DNA of 64,000 nt from Symsagittifera roscoffensis (taxonomy: Eukaryota > Xenacoelomorpha > Acoela > Convolutidae), in NCBI RefSeq assembly GCF_963678635.1, contig NC_087063.1:13151006-13215005 (forward strand), in the 5' to 3' direction. Both the position numbers and the translations under genes were made by a program. Below are positions 1 to 10,334 of the stretch, piece after piece (position 1 is the stretch's first letter; every line of letters begins with the position of its first letter). The notes under the pieces are model-generated. The model was not told the DNA's origin. It ran no database searches and was given only the letters and a program-made list of their open reading frames with translations.

Positions 1-284
1 CTTTGAAAAATTCATCAACTTTATCGTCTCAAATCTACATCAAAATCAAAGAACTTGAATATCTGCTGAAAAATCAGCAATTTCTCATCGATTATATACA
101 AAAAATTTAGTTAACTTGATGAAAAGACTTGCAAAGATACTACGTTTATTAATTTTCTTCTTTTGTTACTTATATCGGCAATGTTTCTTATTTTTACAGC
201 AAACAACTTTTGGTCATTTATTTTTGCGATTGCTTTTGTGTACATTTTTACTTATTTGGAAGACTTAAGTCCTTGAAAGGTTCC

Positions 285-468
285 TCTGATTGGATACAAC
301 AACTCGAACAAAAATGAACTTTTTTGTGATTGGAAACGACAATGTGTAAAATGGAGCTTTGTTTTCAATTGGACACGAGTTTTCTATGAGAATTCCATAA
401 AAGGAAACTAAAATCTGATTGGACACGACTACAATCCAAATAATGAAACTCCATTCTGATAGGTTAAA
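285..468. repeat. Degenerate repeat, about 40-bp period
   Basis: A core close to CTGATTGGACACGAC recurs near 286, 326, 366, 415 and 454, at spacings of about 40-50 bp. The copies are imperfect. No gene is recognisable from 1 to about 500; the rest of that stretch is AT-rich sequence. Confidence 0.55.
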
Positions 469-517
469 CCCACACATTCCAGTTAAAGGTGCCCCTCTCT
501 CTTAACTAAAAATCATT

Positions 518-615
518 TTATTTTCAACTTAACTACCGTCAACTACCTCCTCTCTCAGCTCTAAATATAATAGTTTCAACTTAACTAACGGCAACTTTCT
601 CCCTCTCAACTGTAA
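518..615 (+). repeat. Two-copy promoter-like repeat of about 49 bp
   Basis: The segment beginning TTTCAACTTAACTA and ending in a CTC-rich run occurs twice, at about 520-563 and 568-615. The TATA-like string CTAAATATAATAG lies between the copies. The pair sits just upstream of the ORF at 654, so it may be a promoter region; that role is inferred. Confidence 0.4.
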
Positions 616-653
616 ATCTTGTTTTTACTCATTTACCCAAATTATTGCTCAAC

Positions 654-1154
654 ATGATCTTCTCAGGACAAAACAACAACCTTATGTTCTCGGTGGAATT
701 TTCGGCTGATTTAGTACAACTCCAAGTGCGAGAAACAGTTTGTGGAGTTTTTCTGGCACGAATGGACATCCCAATCCAAGTCTGGCATATGGTGGAGGTG
801 ATGCACAGGGATTTCAACGAACATCATATAACGCAAGTACCTCCTACAGAGAATCAACTTGGAGAAATGCAAATGATGGAGGAAGTAGCCGAGCATGTGG
901 GAATGAACTAGCCCGAAATTCCTGACTCTAGATATGTGGCACAACCATTCGACAATTTCCTCTTACCTTGGGAAGAGGGATCTGTGGACAACCCAATTAC
1001 CATCGAAGAAGATGAGGGTTTCTCTGAGCCAAGAACTCCAGTCAGCGAACCACCAAGACAACCACCAGTGATGGAGGCAAGACCAGCTTTGCGCTCCATT
1101 GGGAAGTTGCAAAATTTTGAGAACTCAGCTGCTCGACAGCTCTTTGATTTGTAA
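654..1154 (+). pseudogene. Unknown acidic protein, one in-frame TAG
   Basis: A frame opens with ATG at 654, meets TAG at 909-911, and continues in the same frame to a stop at 1154 (about 166 codons). I do not recognise the family. The second half is rich in Pro and Glu (motifs NPITIEEDEGF and SEPPRQPPV) and looks disordered. It lies outside the inverted 23-mer at 1623, so it may be flanking DNA or an accessory gene. A short chance ORF pair cannot be excluded. Confidence 0.35.
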
Positions 1155-1339
1155 ATAAATTGGCTACTGTCTTGTGCTTTGTAATTTAATTGTTTTACTT
1201 CTAGTAAATCAATTTTCAAGAGATAGGAACAAAGAGATCATAGAAAAGTTTATTAAGAAATTTCAATGGTAAAAAATTGTTAAAAATGAAACTAATTATG
1301 CATCTGGTAAATACTTTTATAGAATTTTGTTAGAAAGAT

Positions 1340-1965
1340 GGCAAAAAAAATTAAACCAAGTTTTGCAAGCATGTTAAAAATTTTACTTTAATTTTTGCAC
1401 CATGCAAAACTTTACATAATTTTTTTGCACACTTGTTAAAAAAATTAAAGAAAATCTCGCAAATTAAGAAAAATTTCATTAAAAATTTTCGCATTTTAAA
1501 GAAAACTGAAAGAGGATTTTCTTGCACTGTTAATAAATAAAGAAAATGAAAATCTTTGTTTTAATTTTGATCATAAAAAAAATATCCTTTTTGCATGTAT
1601 ATTGATCAAAAATACTGGAAAAACAATGTATTAAGATAGGGAATAGCACTCAAAGTCAGCAACTATGAAAAAATTTTAACATTAATTTAACAAGTTTTTT
1701 ACAATAAAATTTTGCAATTTTTGCATATGCATCAGAAAAAATAAGTTAGATTTTTGCATTTGTTTTCAAAAAAAATCACAAAAAAACTTGCATCTAAAAC
1801 AAAAATTTGTTGAAAATTTTTGCACTTGTTGAAAAAACCAAAACAGTTTTTGCATCTTGTAAAAAAGTTTAATTAAATTTTTGCAAACGTGTTGAAAAAA
1901 TCAAACCAAAATTTGCATCTTGCGAAAAAACTCTCAGTTTATTTTTGCACACGTGTTGAAATTTG
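1340..1965. repeat. AT-rich TTTTTGCA-containing repeats
   Basis: A very AT-rich stretch with many imperfect copies of a string like TTTTTGCACACTTGTTGAAAAA, at irregular spacing. No coding signal was seen between 1155 and about 2120. Confidence 0.5.
1623..1645 (+). repeat. Left arm of 23-bp inverted repeat
   Basis: The 23 bases here, with core GTATTAAGATAGGGAATA, are the exact reverse complement of 11202-11224. A 21-base match to the overlapping segment 1626-1646 is also found, inverted, at 11270-11290. The pair encloses all the Polinton genes and may be part of its terminal inverted repeats, although Polinton TIRs are usually much longer. Confidence 0.5.
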
Positions 1966-2124
1966 CAAATTTGTTCGTTGAAAAAACTTTTGATTTAAAT
2001 AAAAACAATTTTGACAAGATTTTTATTAACAAATATTCAATTACTAATAGAAAAATTGATACGCTCACTTTTTACGGTACCAAAACCATCAATAAAACAA
2101 TCAACAATTTTCAACATGTCAGTC

Positions 2125-2619
2125 TCATACTTTGAGTTTTGAATTTTTCGAATTCTTTCCAAAAAAGCTGATCCAAGAGTCTGAGTGAGCAGAACTGAAA
2201 TAATGTCTTTTGAATTTTTTTCGCAGCAGTCGTTTCTTTGCAATACTGGGTAATTTTTTCGGTATTCTACATTTCAAGTTGTGTTCGTCTGCACGATTCA
2301 ATTGATTGAAAACTTCACCTCTTGATGAAATAATATTGAAATAAAATCTGTATTTGTATAAAGTATATATACAGTCAACAATTTGATAAGTGAAATGATA
2401 TTTATCTAATCTTTGCAAAATCTCATCGAGCAATGATCCGATTAATACTAAGTGAAATTTGCAATTTTCCACTGAGCAGAATGATGAATGGTTAGATACA
2501 CAGTAGTCTTGGGTGACAATAAATTTCTTATAAAAGTTTTCTGAGACAGATATAAAAAGAGATTTTGCATTGTAGTCCGAATAAAAAGTGGGATATGCTT
2601 GACACATAGCAGATGCCAT
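2125..2619 (-). CDS. Unknown 164-aa protein on the minus strand
   Basis: An uninterrupted minus-strand ORF with an ATG start, ending in a basic stretch (motif KKRLLRKKFKRHYF). It contains paired Cys/His residues near CSVENCKFH. It faces away from the + strand Polinton genes that start at 2863. Polintons often carry a few opposite-strand genes, so this may belong to the element. I do not recognise the family and assign no function. Confidence 0.4.
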   Translation of the reverse strand: MASAMCQAYPTFYSDYNAKSLFISVSENFYKKFIVTQDYCVSNHSSFCSVENCKFHLVLIGSLLDEILQRLDKYHFTYQIVDCIYTLYKYRFYFNIISSRGEVFNQLNRADEHNLKCRIPKKLPSIAKKRLLRKKFKRHYFSSAHSDSWISFFGKNSKNSKLKV

Positions 2620-2862
2620 CAGCGATTACTTGTTGAAAATGATTTTTATCTATATTGAATTGCTTATATAGTAGTTCCATCACCTGTGCAATGTCCACAT
2701 TTGGATCATCACCTGCTCATTATTCCATATATGGTAATAATACCTTATATGGATTGTACAGTGAGTCATCTAGATTTCCTAATTTCTATAAATTTACAAA
2801 TATCATTATTTTGAAATATATACTACTGATCAGTTGGTTCTGAATCACTTGGTTCTGAAAAA

Positions 2863-3401
2863 ATGTATTCACGAAAAGATATCCTTCCCAACTATATTGA
2901 ATTTGCTAAGAACAAAATAAGATTGGGAGATTTTCTTGGTCCCAAAAAACCTACAACGGAAAAACTTACTTTGAACCTTGCTTCCAATTGCTAAAGAAAA
3001 ATGAATCTGGACAAATCGAAAAAACCCAGCAAGTCTATTTTGGTGAAAAAGAAGGGCAAAGGATATCAGCAATACGGAATACTGTTATTCACGATGCTGA
3101 AAACTTTGGACTCGTTCCTGTATTGGAACCCTATTCTGACAAAGACTCAACCATGAAGCAAGAACTTGCGAACTGTCATGCGGTGTATGACGTAGCAACA
3201 TACAAGAAGAGAAGGGTGTGTGTCACAATCAAGAAGTACAGTGTGAACAAGCCACCTTACATTCAGATTCGACTCTTCACTGCAAAGGAGAACGAAGTCT
3301 TGAAGCAAGTTGCCAATGTCAACTATACTTTGAACGAATTCAAAGAACTTGCCCAAGTCTTGGGAGATTTTATGTTTGTTGAGAACTGTAATGTTCAATA
3401 A
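2863..3401 (+). pseudogene. Polinton PC4-like ssDNA-binding protein, frameshifted
   Basis: ATG at 2863 opens a frame that stops at 2992. The downstream coding continues in another frame that is already open by 2931 (motif YNGKTYFEPCFQLLKK) and runs to 3401. The C-terminal half has the beta-strand pattern followed by a helix seen in PC4/Sub1 single-stranded-DNA-binding domains, around KKRRVCVTIKKY and LNEFKELAQVLGDF. PC4 homology is my reading of the pattern and is moderate at best. A single-strand binder would fit DNA replication of the element. The frameshift lies around 2925-2935. Confidence 0.5.
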
Positions 3402-3597
3402 TTTTGTTGTTGAGTGATGTTATTAAAGTAATGTAATTCAAATATTCATCTTCTTGAATCATTTTTTAAAACATCTTTGAGCTGAGCAGTATGAGTTGGA
3501 ACATTGTTTTTTCCAGAAATCTTGTTTTAAAGCTTCAAAATAAATTGGGACTTTTTCATATCGTCTTACAAGAAAAGTCCCAGAAATTTTCACTAAC

Positions 3598-3920
3598 ATG
3601 TTTTGGAATCTCAAAATTTACCAAAATTGCAAGATTTGGATACAGAATCACAAATTTCTCAATTTGAGTGGACTTTGCATAATGGAAGACAAAAAATTTT
3701 TCTAAGTTATCGTTCAGATATTAAAAAATTAGATCTTATAGAGTATCGTAGAAAAAGAAACACTTGGAAGAACAATCAGAATTTTCAGTTGGAAAAAAAA
3801 GAGTATGATAATTTGGTTGATTTTATCCCCTCAGTTCTGTCTTATGTAGAAACATTCAAAAAAATTTGTATCATTATTGACGAATGCACTGTAGAAAATG
3901 AACGTTCAGAAATTGAATGA
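3598..3920 (+). pseudogene. Second Polinton PC4-like protein, start frameshifted
   Basis: The coding frame is open from about 3603 to 3920, but the only nearby ATG (3598) is in a different frame, so the start seems to have been lost by a one-base indel. The domain pattern resembles the preceding gene: strands around GRQKIFLSYR and KLDLIEYRRK, then a helix after NFQLEKKEYDNL. Two adjacent proteins of similar predicted fold suggest an old duplication. The 3' end overlaps the next ORF by about 20 bp, typical of this compact genome. Confidence 0.45.
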
Positions 3921-4302
3921 AATTCTCAGAAATTTTGATTTGATAAAGCATGACTTTTCATCAAATACAAAAAGAAAAAATTACTTTCTTTGTACCTGTA
4001 TTGTTTTGGACCCAAACATAAATTTGAAAGAAATGGACCAAAAATTTCCTTTTGGGGGTCTAATTGGATACGGAAATTCTTGTATGGATTATTTTTTTGC
4101 AAATTCAAAAATTTTTAGACTTCATGCAATTTTACATGATGCACCTGGATCTGTGATTTTTACTACTTATAAGGGACCTAGTTATTGTTATATTTTACCT
4201 AGATTTCCAAGTTCTTGTTTTCTTGGTCACGTGACTGGATTAATCTTCTGTTTATATGTTAAAATTTTTGCTTCATCAGTATATGCATTGTTCGATTGTT
4301 AG
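3898..4302 (+). CDS. Conserved Polinton protein of unknown function
   Basis: A 134-aa ORF with ATG at 3898. Its C-terminal half is rich in Cys, His, Gly and aromatics (motifs FRLHAILHDAPGSV, YKGPSYCYILPRF and LGHVTGLIFC). The HD pair recalls phospholipase A2 sites of parvovirus-like capsids, but the calcium-loop glycines are not convincing and I do not call it. It lies between the PC4-like and exonuclease-like genes. Confidence 0.5.
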   Translation: MNVQKLNEILRNFDLIKHDFSSNTKRKNYFLCTCIVLDPNINLKEMDQKFPFGGLIGYGNSCMDYFFANSKIFRLHAILHDAPGSVIFTTYKGPSYCYILPRFPSSCFLGHVTGLIFCLYVKIFASSVYALFDC

Positions 4303-4341
4303 TTATTCTAACGAAAATTTTCAGCGAAAACAGTTACCATC

Positions 4342-4812
4342 ATGAGCCTAGTTGTTTTGGATATTAAGTGTATTGAAAACAAAATAGTTAAAGAGTTAGG
4401 AGTTTATCAAAATGGACAAACTGTGGGATATTCCTTTCTTCCTACCAAAAAATTCAAAGCTACATCTCAGTCTGCTTGGTTTACGAAGCATCTTCATGGA
4501 ACCAATTGGAACAAGGGCCATGAAAAATATACTGAGCTTGAAAAAATATTGAAAAAACTAAAAGCTCCAGAAACGGAGTTTTTTGCAAAAGGTTATGAAA
4601 AATGTAAAATTCTGTCAGAAGTTTTGGAAACAAAGGTTACAAACTTGGATGAATACGCATGTCCAAAAGTTCAGAATTTGATTTTCAAAGATGATGAAAA
4701 TGATTGGAGGTGTAGCAACTACCCATTTCGTCATGCAAATACTCTTCACTGTGCAGAAAGAAAAGCATTTGCATACGGAACATGGACTCGATGTTTTTTT
4801 AATAAATTGTAA
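4342..4812 (+). CDS. Exonuclease-like (RNase H fold) Polinton protein
   Basis: A complete 156-aa ORF starting at ATG 4342. The N-terminus VVLDIKCIENKIVKELGVY resembles the first strand of DEDD-type 3'-5' exonucleases, where DxE is usual. The C-terminus has HANTLHCAERKAFAYGTW, similar in layout to the last acidic motif. The first motif reads DIK rather than DIE, so activity is doubtful. Proofreading or nucleic-acid processing for the element would be the expected role. The family call is inference from motif order. Confidence 0.45.
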   Translation: MSLVVLDIKCIENKIVKELGVYQNGQTVGYSFLPTKKFKATSQSAWFTKHLHGTNWNKGHEKYTELEKILKKLKAPETEFFAKGYEKCKILSEVLETKVTNLDEYACPKVQNLIFKDDENDWRCSNYPFRHANTLHCAERKAFAYGTWTRCFFNKL

Positions 4813-4892
4813 ATTACCTTAATAATTTTATATTATCGTGTTTTTGAAATTTAAATGTTTGTCATTATCAATTTTTTCATTCCAGAGTTGAG

Positions 4893-5156
4893 ATGGGTGA
4901 TGAATATGACAAGCAATTAAATTTAGGAAATTTAGTTTTTGATGAGGAGAATCATGAACGAAAATCTTGGAAGTTTTTTGGACGTACGTGTAATAGATCT
5001 CTTTTAGTGTTTATGTGCCAATTTTTTGTCATAGTTTTAATACTAGCATGTGCAATCGTTCGAATAATGTTATCCACTACATGTGAAGAAACAACTGTTT
5101 GGGTAGCAATTTTATCAAGTACAGTCGATTATATTTTACCTTCTCCAAAGCTATGA
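4893..5156 (+). CDS. Small single-pass membrane protein (Polinton)
   Basis: An intact 87-aa ORF. Residues about 36-58 form one transmembrane segment (LLVFMCQFFVIVLILACAIV), preceded by a basic patch and followed by TVWVAILSSTVDYILPSP. The stop overlaps the next start as ATGA (ATG at 5153). Proteins of this form sit just upstream of the packaging ATPase in Polintons. A role at a membrane during particle assembly is only a guess. Confidence 0.6.
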   Translation: MGDEYDKQLNLGNLVFDEENHERKSWKFFGRTCNRSLLVFMCQFFVIVLILACAIVRIMLSTTCEETTVWVAILSSTVDYILPSPKL

Positions 5157-6018
5157 ATAAAATAATTTCTACCAAAGAACGAGTTTTTATTTCGCTAGTT
5201 GGACCAAGTGGATCTCGAAAATCACATCTTATTTTTGAGTGGTTAAAAATTGGTACATTTCAACCATAGTTTGACAAAATTTTTTTTTTTTATCAACATT
5301 ATCAACCTCTTTATGGACAAATGCAAAGAAAAAACCTTAATTTTTTCCAAGGAGTCAACTTTGAACTGATTTAAAACCTTCCCAATAATGGAACAAAATA
5401 CCTGTTAAGATTTGATGACTCTTGTGAAGAAATTTCAAATTCTAAGCAGTTTGTAAAAGTTGCTACTGCTGGAAGACACAGGGACTGAATACAATATATA
5501 TTAAGCATAACTTGTTTCATCAAAGCAAATTGGGGAGAGATGTTGAGTTACAAAATACACATATAGTCCCATTCAAGTCACCGAGAGATGTTTTACAAAT
5601 CAATACATTAAGTCAACAACTAGGTCTAGGATCACAATTGAAAGAGTGGTATCAAGATGCAACATCTACTCCTTATGGTCATTTACTCATTGATTTAACT
5701 CCAAAAACAGTTGATTCGCTAAGATATTGGACAAACAGTGGTTCAGTTCCATCAAAGTTTTATCTACCAGCAGGAACAGAAACTAAGTTTTTGGACGATG
5801 AGCATACAATACGTCTCGATACTCCCAATATATCAAACATTTTCCCAAAAACTTCAAAAACAATTCAGCCTCCATTGTCCAAAAAGTTTCATTCAATTCC
5901 TCAGCGAATGTCTAGTAAACTTTCTACGAGGCGAGCTAAAGGATCTTCGAAAAGTAGACGTAGTAAAATATCGACGAGAAAAATCAGAACTCACACGAAG
6001 AAGAACTTCACTGCATAA
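5153..6018 (+). pseudogene. FtsK/HerA-type genome-packaging ATPase, broken
   Basis: ATG at 5153 begins a frame with the P-loop GPSGSRKS, where the usual GxxGxGKS has Arg in place of Gly. There is TAG at 5267-5269, then TAA, then a Walker B-like strand ending RFDDSCEE, then TGA after ATAGRHRD. Coding resumes in another frame and stays open from 5512 to 6018 (motifs FHQSKLGRD, INTLSQQLGLGSQ and FYLPAGTETKF). This order is the packaging ATPase of Polintons, which pumps DNA into capsids. At least three stops and a one-base loss near 5485 show it is dead. Confidence 0.85.
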
Positions 6019-6100
6019 AAGGAGAACTATTTTGAGCTCGCCAAAAGGCTTACAATTAATATCTGTTAACACTCCTTTTGTCATTAAACGATTGACATAG
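5902..6100 (+). CDS. Small basic Polinton protein overlapping ATPase end
   Basis: An open frame in a different phase from the ATPase tail, ending at TAG 6098-6100, one base before the next ATG (6102). It is Lys/Arg-rich (motifs LRGELKDLRKVDVVKYRREK and NTPFVIKRLT) and probably helical. No in-frame ATG lies near its apparent start, so the beginning may have been lost. Function unknown. Confidence 0.4.
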
Positions 6101-6101
6101 T

Positions 6102-6512
6102 ATGGATCAATTTGTTCTAATTCCTTACTCAATTTATCAATCACAAAGCACACTTCCAAAAAAACCAAAATTGGAACAAAAGCAAGAAAAAGAGGAGATT
6201 GTACCAAAAAATTTTGATTCTAATTACAGTGCTGTAAATGCAAAGTTGAAAACGAGTAACAATAAGCACCTTATTGATTTAATTTTGAATTCTCCTAGAA
6301 TTAGACTAAGTCAGTCAGAAAATATCATATTAGATAATCGAGACACAAAAGAATCAATTGTAGACTTTATGTGTGCACTAAAGCGAAAAAATACTGACTT
6401 TCCCGATTTTTACTTTACCATTTTGGAAGCAACTCAAATTCCACCTAAACTTGTTGCCAACAAGAATGCCAAAGCGAAAGACAGAGAAACTTGGATCCCT
6501 TTCAAAATCTGA
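6102..6512 (+). CDS. Conserved Polinton protein upstream of integrase
   Basis: An intact 136-aa ORF starting one base after the previous stop. The N-terminus is Lys/Glu-rich. The C-terminal half, IVDFMCALKRK to IPPKLVANKNAKAKDRETW, reads like a folded conserved segment. The last 47 bases overlap the integrase start. I recognise the arrangement from Polinton gene maps but know no function. Confidence 0.5.
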   Translation: MDQFVLIPYSIYQSQSTLPKKPKLEQKQEKEEIVPKNFDSNYSAVNAKLKTSNNKHLIDLILNSPRIRLSQSENIILDNRDTKESIVDFMCALKRKNTDFPDFYFTILEATQIPPKLVANKNAKAKDRETWIPFKI

Positions 6513-7409
6513 AAAGGTAAGTCTGAACAGATTGTATTCTAGGGGTAGAGCTGCGTACGGTTCTGTGCGAAACTTGAGTAAAGCAAGCGGATTGTCAAAA
6601 AAGAAAGTAGAACAGTTTTTACAAACCAAGACATCGTATACAAATATTGGTCCCCCAATCAGACGTTTTCGAAGGCTTCAAGCATTTTCAAAATATATAA
6701 AAGAAATTTGGTGTATGGATTTGGCATATGTGGACAAACTAGCGAGTCAAAACAAGGGAGTCAAATATTTATTGGTTGCTGTTGATGTTTTTTCGCGATT
6801 TGTCAGAGTTCAAACAATGAGAACTAAATATGCCAGAGACACTTTGCAAGCTTTCAAAAAAATAATTTCTCAAAAAAACACTCCTGAAAAGCTTTGGGTT
6901 GATAAAGGAACGGAATATGGAGGAACTTCCAAAAAATTTTGCAAGGAAAAAAGCATTGACGTTTACTCGACCATGAGTGAAACAAAAGCTGCATTCGCAG
7001 AGAGAGCCATTCAATCATTAAAACACATTATTTACCGCTACATAGAAGATCATTGTGAAAAAATTCATTAACAAGTTGCCGCAATTTGTGTCTACAATGA
7101 GTTGTCGCATCAATAGATCTATTGGGAAATCACCTAGAGATGTCAAGAATATTGATTTCCTCTCAATTTTGTACAATAAACCTCTAACAAGGTATAAGAA
7201 ACTAAAGTTCAAAGTTGGAGACAGAGTGAGAATTTCAAAGAATGATATTCCGTTCCGAAAAGGATATAAACCACAATTTACAGATGAAGTTTTTGAAATT
7301 TCGGCAGTCTCTACAAAAAAAGCCTCCGACATACATCATCAAAGATCTCAACAAAGAGGAAATTCTTGGAAATTTTTATGAAAAAGAGCTTAGAAAATGT
7401 TCTGATTAA
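6466..7409 (+). pseudogene. Polinton retrovirus-type integrase, frameshifted
   Basis: ATG at 6466. The N-terminal part holds an HTH-like segment (GLSKKKVEQFL). The catalytic core has Asp in WCMDLAYVD, Asp in WVDKGTEYGG and Glu in FAERAIQSLKH, a D,D,E triad. An extra A in the run at about 7058-7063 breaks the frame after the core. The C-terminal SH3/chromo-like domain (FKVGDRVRISKND) continues in another frame, with a further frameshift near 7320 before the end at 7409. The enzyme would insert the element into chromosomes; this copy cannot. Confidence 0.85.
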
Positions 7410-7451
7410 AGGTAAATCATTTTTAAACTAAATTTTTAACGATCAGTTGTC

Positions 7452-8411
7452 ATGGTTTCTTTCACTATTGAGTTGGTTTCCAACGCTTCTTTTAATTGTT
7501 ATCCGAATAATAGTCTTAGTTCTTTTACAAATTTTCTACCTGAACAAATACATTTGAAAGGAGAATGGGAGGTTGCTATTTTAGAAATATGATACCCTTC
7601 TTTGTACCAAAATGTTACAAAGGGAAAGTTTACATTCGTAGATGGAAGAGAAAGTTCTGAGGAGAAAAGAAAGATTGTACCGATGAACATTGAACCGGGA
7701 TTGTATCCAAGTATTGTTGATATAGTTGTAGCCATGAACGACAAAATTTGAGAACGTCTAGGAGCTCAAGTTTTTGAATATAACGGAATCTATGTATCAG
7801 TAGATAAAATTACACAAAAAGTTGCTGTTCCTTTACCTGAGAGTCAATCAGTGTTTATAATTCAGAGTGCTGATTTGAACCACATTTTTGGTTGTGATTT
7901 AGAACAAAATCAAACAGGGGTTATAATGAAAGGAAAAGGTCCACATTATCCTCAGTATTCTTACGACATTATAAGAATACATTCCCTAATGATATACAGT
8001 GATATTATAGAATATAACATAGTTGGTGATACAAAAACTCCTTTATTGCGTTGTATTCCATTTATCTCCAAAGTGAAGAGTGGAGATATAACTTCTACAG
8101 GACAGTACATGAATTATCAATCCTTTACAAATTTACAGTTTAAAAAGCTGTTGAAAATTTTTTTCCATAGTATCAAGATAGAACTAAGAGATAAAACAGG
8201 TGAAAAAATTCCTTTTGTGTCCGTAGGAATCCTTCGAGTTGTTCTCTTGTTCCGCAAGATTTCGAATAATCATTTTTTATTTAAACTTCATACGAAATGG
8301 TTGCTCAAAATTCAGCTGATTTCCCTATTTTTCGAGGACATGCAAGACAGCGTGGAAGAGGTTTTGGAGCTCTTGCACAAACTCTTGGAGAACTGCAATC
8401 CCCTTTATTAA
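7452..8411 (+). pseudogene. Polinton minor capsid (penton-like) protein, broken
   Basis: ATG at 7452. The frame is interrupted by TGA at 7590-7592 and TGA at 7749-7751, and is then open to 8411. Conserved segments include VSFTIELVSNASFNCYPNN and SDIIEYNIVGDTKTPLLRC. In Polintons the protein between integrase and the pVI-like gene is the single-jelly-roll minor capsid protein that forms vertex pentons. The end overlaps the next gene's start at 8297, so the true stop was probably earlier. The two nonsense changes make it non-functional. Confidence 0.8.
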
Positions 8412-8670
8412 AAAATATATAGTCCCATATGCGAAAAGAATTGGGGCAGATTTGTTTGAAATCAGTGCTCCAGAGATTGGGGAAGTTGTTAGTGGACGTA
8501 AAAAACTCAAAACATTTGCAAAAGATGTGGGAACAAAAACAGTTCGAAAACAATTGGGAGTTCGAAAAAAGAAATCTAAGCGTAGAACAGCTAGAACCAG
8601 ATCCATTTCTCGAAAAATTAGATCGAAAAACAGTCGCTCTCGCAAAAACATTTTTGACAATATAAAATGA
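8297..8670 (+). pseudogene. pVI-like basic core protein, one frameshift
   Basis: ATG at 8297. The Arg/Gly-rich start (RGHARQRGRGFGALAQTLG) is followed by a one-base loss near 8391. The rest reads in the frame ending at 8670, through a helical part and a very Arg/Lys-rich tail (RTARTRSISRKIRSKNSR). Size and place just before the major capsid gene match the adenovirus pVI/pX-like protein of Polintons, thought to link capsid and DNA. The stop overlaps the capsid start as ATGA. Confidence 0.65.
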
Positions 8671-9990
8671 GTGTAAACCAAAGCCATTTTCGGTACGGGG
8701 CTTTTACAAATTCTTCATTGGAGATTTTTGATAAAGTCACAGTTTTGGAAACAATTATGTCATCTTACACACAAGAAGTATTCCCCAGTACTTCTCTGGA
8801 TGAAAGCAGTATTGAGTTTGAACTTGAAACGGATCGTAACCTCTACTTGGATATGCGTGATACCCATCTTAGCTTAAAGCTTCAACTATTTAAAGGAAGA
8901 TTGTTTGATGCTTTCAGAAAAGAAAAAGCAGAACATAAAGCAAAATCGGAGGAAGATTCAGATGAGGAACCACTAAACTTACTTAACTTACGTAAACAAT
9001 CTACTCCATTCTCTATTCTCGAACTGTGAAGTTTATTTTAACAATACAATGGTTTACAATGCCAATGGATTATATCCTCATAAGGCACAGATATCGAACG
9101 AATTCAACTCGTCAGCAGTGAGTAATAAAGGAATTCTTGCTTGTCATGGATACAGTTTTGAAGAAAATCCTGATGCATTTGATATGTATCCATTCACTGA
9201 TAGAGCAAACTCCTTGGGAACAGGGATAACTTTTTCACTCTATGGGAGACTCGCCATTGATTTGTTTACTTGCGAAAAACTGTTGCTACCAAACACCAAA
9301 GTTCGAATTAAACTTATTCGAGCTAGACCTAATTTTTACATGTTATCTGATAATCCAAATGTCAGTCTGAAAATAGTTGATTGTTCGTTGTTTACTAGAA
9401 GAATTTTAGTTGCTGAACCTAATCATCAATACTTGCAATGGAATCTGGAAAGAGAACCTGCTCAATACAATTACATGGAAACTATAGCAAGAACCTTTAT
9501 TATTCCATCTCGTCAAAACCAATTCATACCAGAAAATATATTCAATAACGCTCCAATAAGAAGAGTAGCTGTTTCAATGAATACAAATTCAGCTGTTGCA
9601 GGTTCTTTTTATGAAAACCCTTTCAGCTATCAGCAATTTCATTCTAGAGAAATTAGAATTATTAGGGTGAAAGAGCAATTGTTTCATTAGATACAACTTC
9701 TCCTTTTCGACCTTATGTTACAACAATGAAATCAATGCAGTTTAACGAATTTTCCCAGCTCTTCTTATGGAAGATTTTCAAAATCACTATATTCTAGTTT
9801 TTGACTTGACTTCACTAAAGGATGCTGCTGAACAGTTGCATTATCCAGAACTTAGTGGAGAAAGCTTGAGATTAGAAATGTTTTTTCAGTTTCCCTTGGA
9901 GCAAGTAACGGAAGTGATAGTCTTGGGAGAAAGACTATCAAATGTTCAAATTGACAAATTCATATTGACACAGTCGCTAAAAATGTTTAG
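8667..9990 (+). pseudogene. Polinton major capsid protein, frameshifted
   Basis: ATG at 8667. Coding lies in three successive frames (8667-9029, about 9049-9690 and 9767 on). It ends with a short run of VAKNV and TAG at 9988-9990, reached by one more shift. Conserved pieces include RYGAFTNSSLEIFDKV, DRNLYLDMRDT, ANGLYPHKAQISNEFNS and LRLEMFFQFPLEQV. This is the double-jelly-roll, hexon-like capsid protein. Length (about 440 residues if intact) and the gene order pVI-MCP-protease support it. At least three indels make it a relic. Confidence 0.85.
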
Positions 9991-10244
9991 TTTTTTTGAG
10001 CTTTCAGGTTCCTATAAAAATATTGTAGCTTTTTTGGGACTTTTCATTGTGATTGTCTCTGTACTATATATTTTTGTTTTTCTTCAGACCTAAATCTCCA
10101 GAAAAAGCAGCTAATGAATGCTGTTTAATTGAAAACCCAAGACATTTCTTCAACCTAGACTGTAAATTAGTGTTCAACAAATTTTGTCCAGTTCACAAGT
10201 TTTGTGTATGGGACTTTGTTGATTCAGTACCTAAATGCGAGTAA
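9983..10244 (+). pseudogene. Small membrane/Cys-rich Polinton protein
   Basis: ATG at 9983 overlaps the capsid gene's stop. The first 37 codons hold one membrane segment (VAFLGLFIVIVSVLYIFVFL) and end at TAA 10091-10093. Another frame then carries a Cys-rich part (CCLIENPRHF, FCPVHKFCVWDF) to TAA at 10244. The two are most simply one roughly 85-aa protein split by an indel near 10085. A membrane-anchored virion protein is possible; the role is unknown. Confidence 0.45.
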
Positions 10245-10334
10245 GTCAATAACTTTAGGATTTTCCATCCTAAATTACAATATCATAATTTCTATTTCTT
10301 TATTTTGGATGTAAATCAGCTAACATTTGCGAAA

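Noticed and set aside
3898-4302. Parvovirus-type phospholipase A2
   Set aside because: An HD pair is present but the calcium-binding loop pattern is not convincing.
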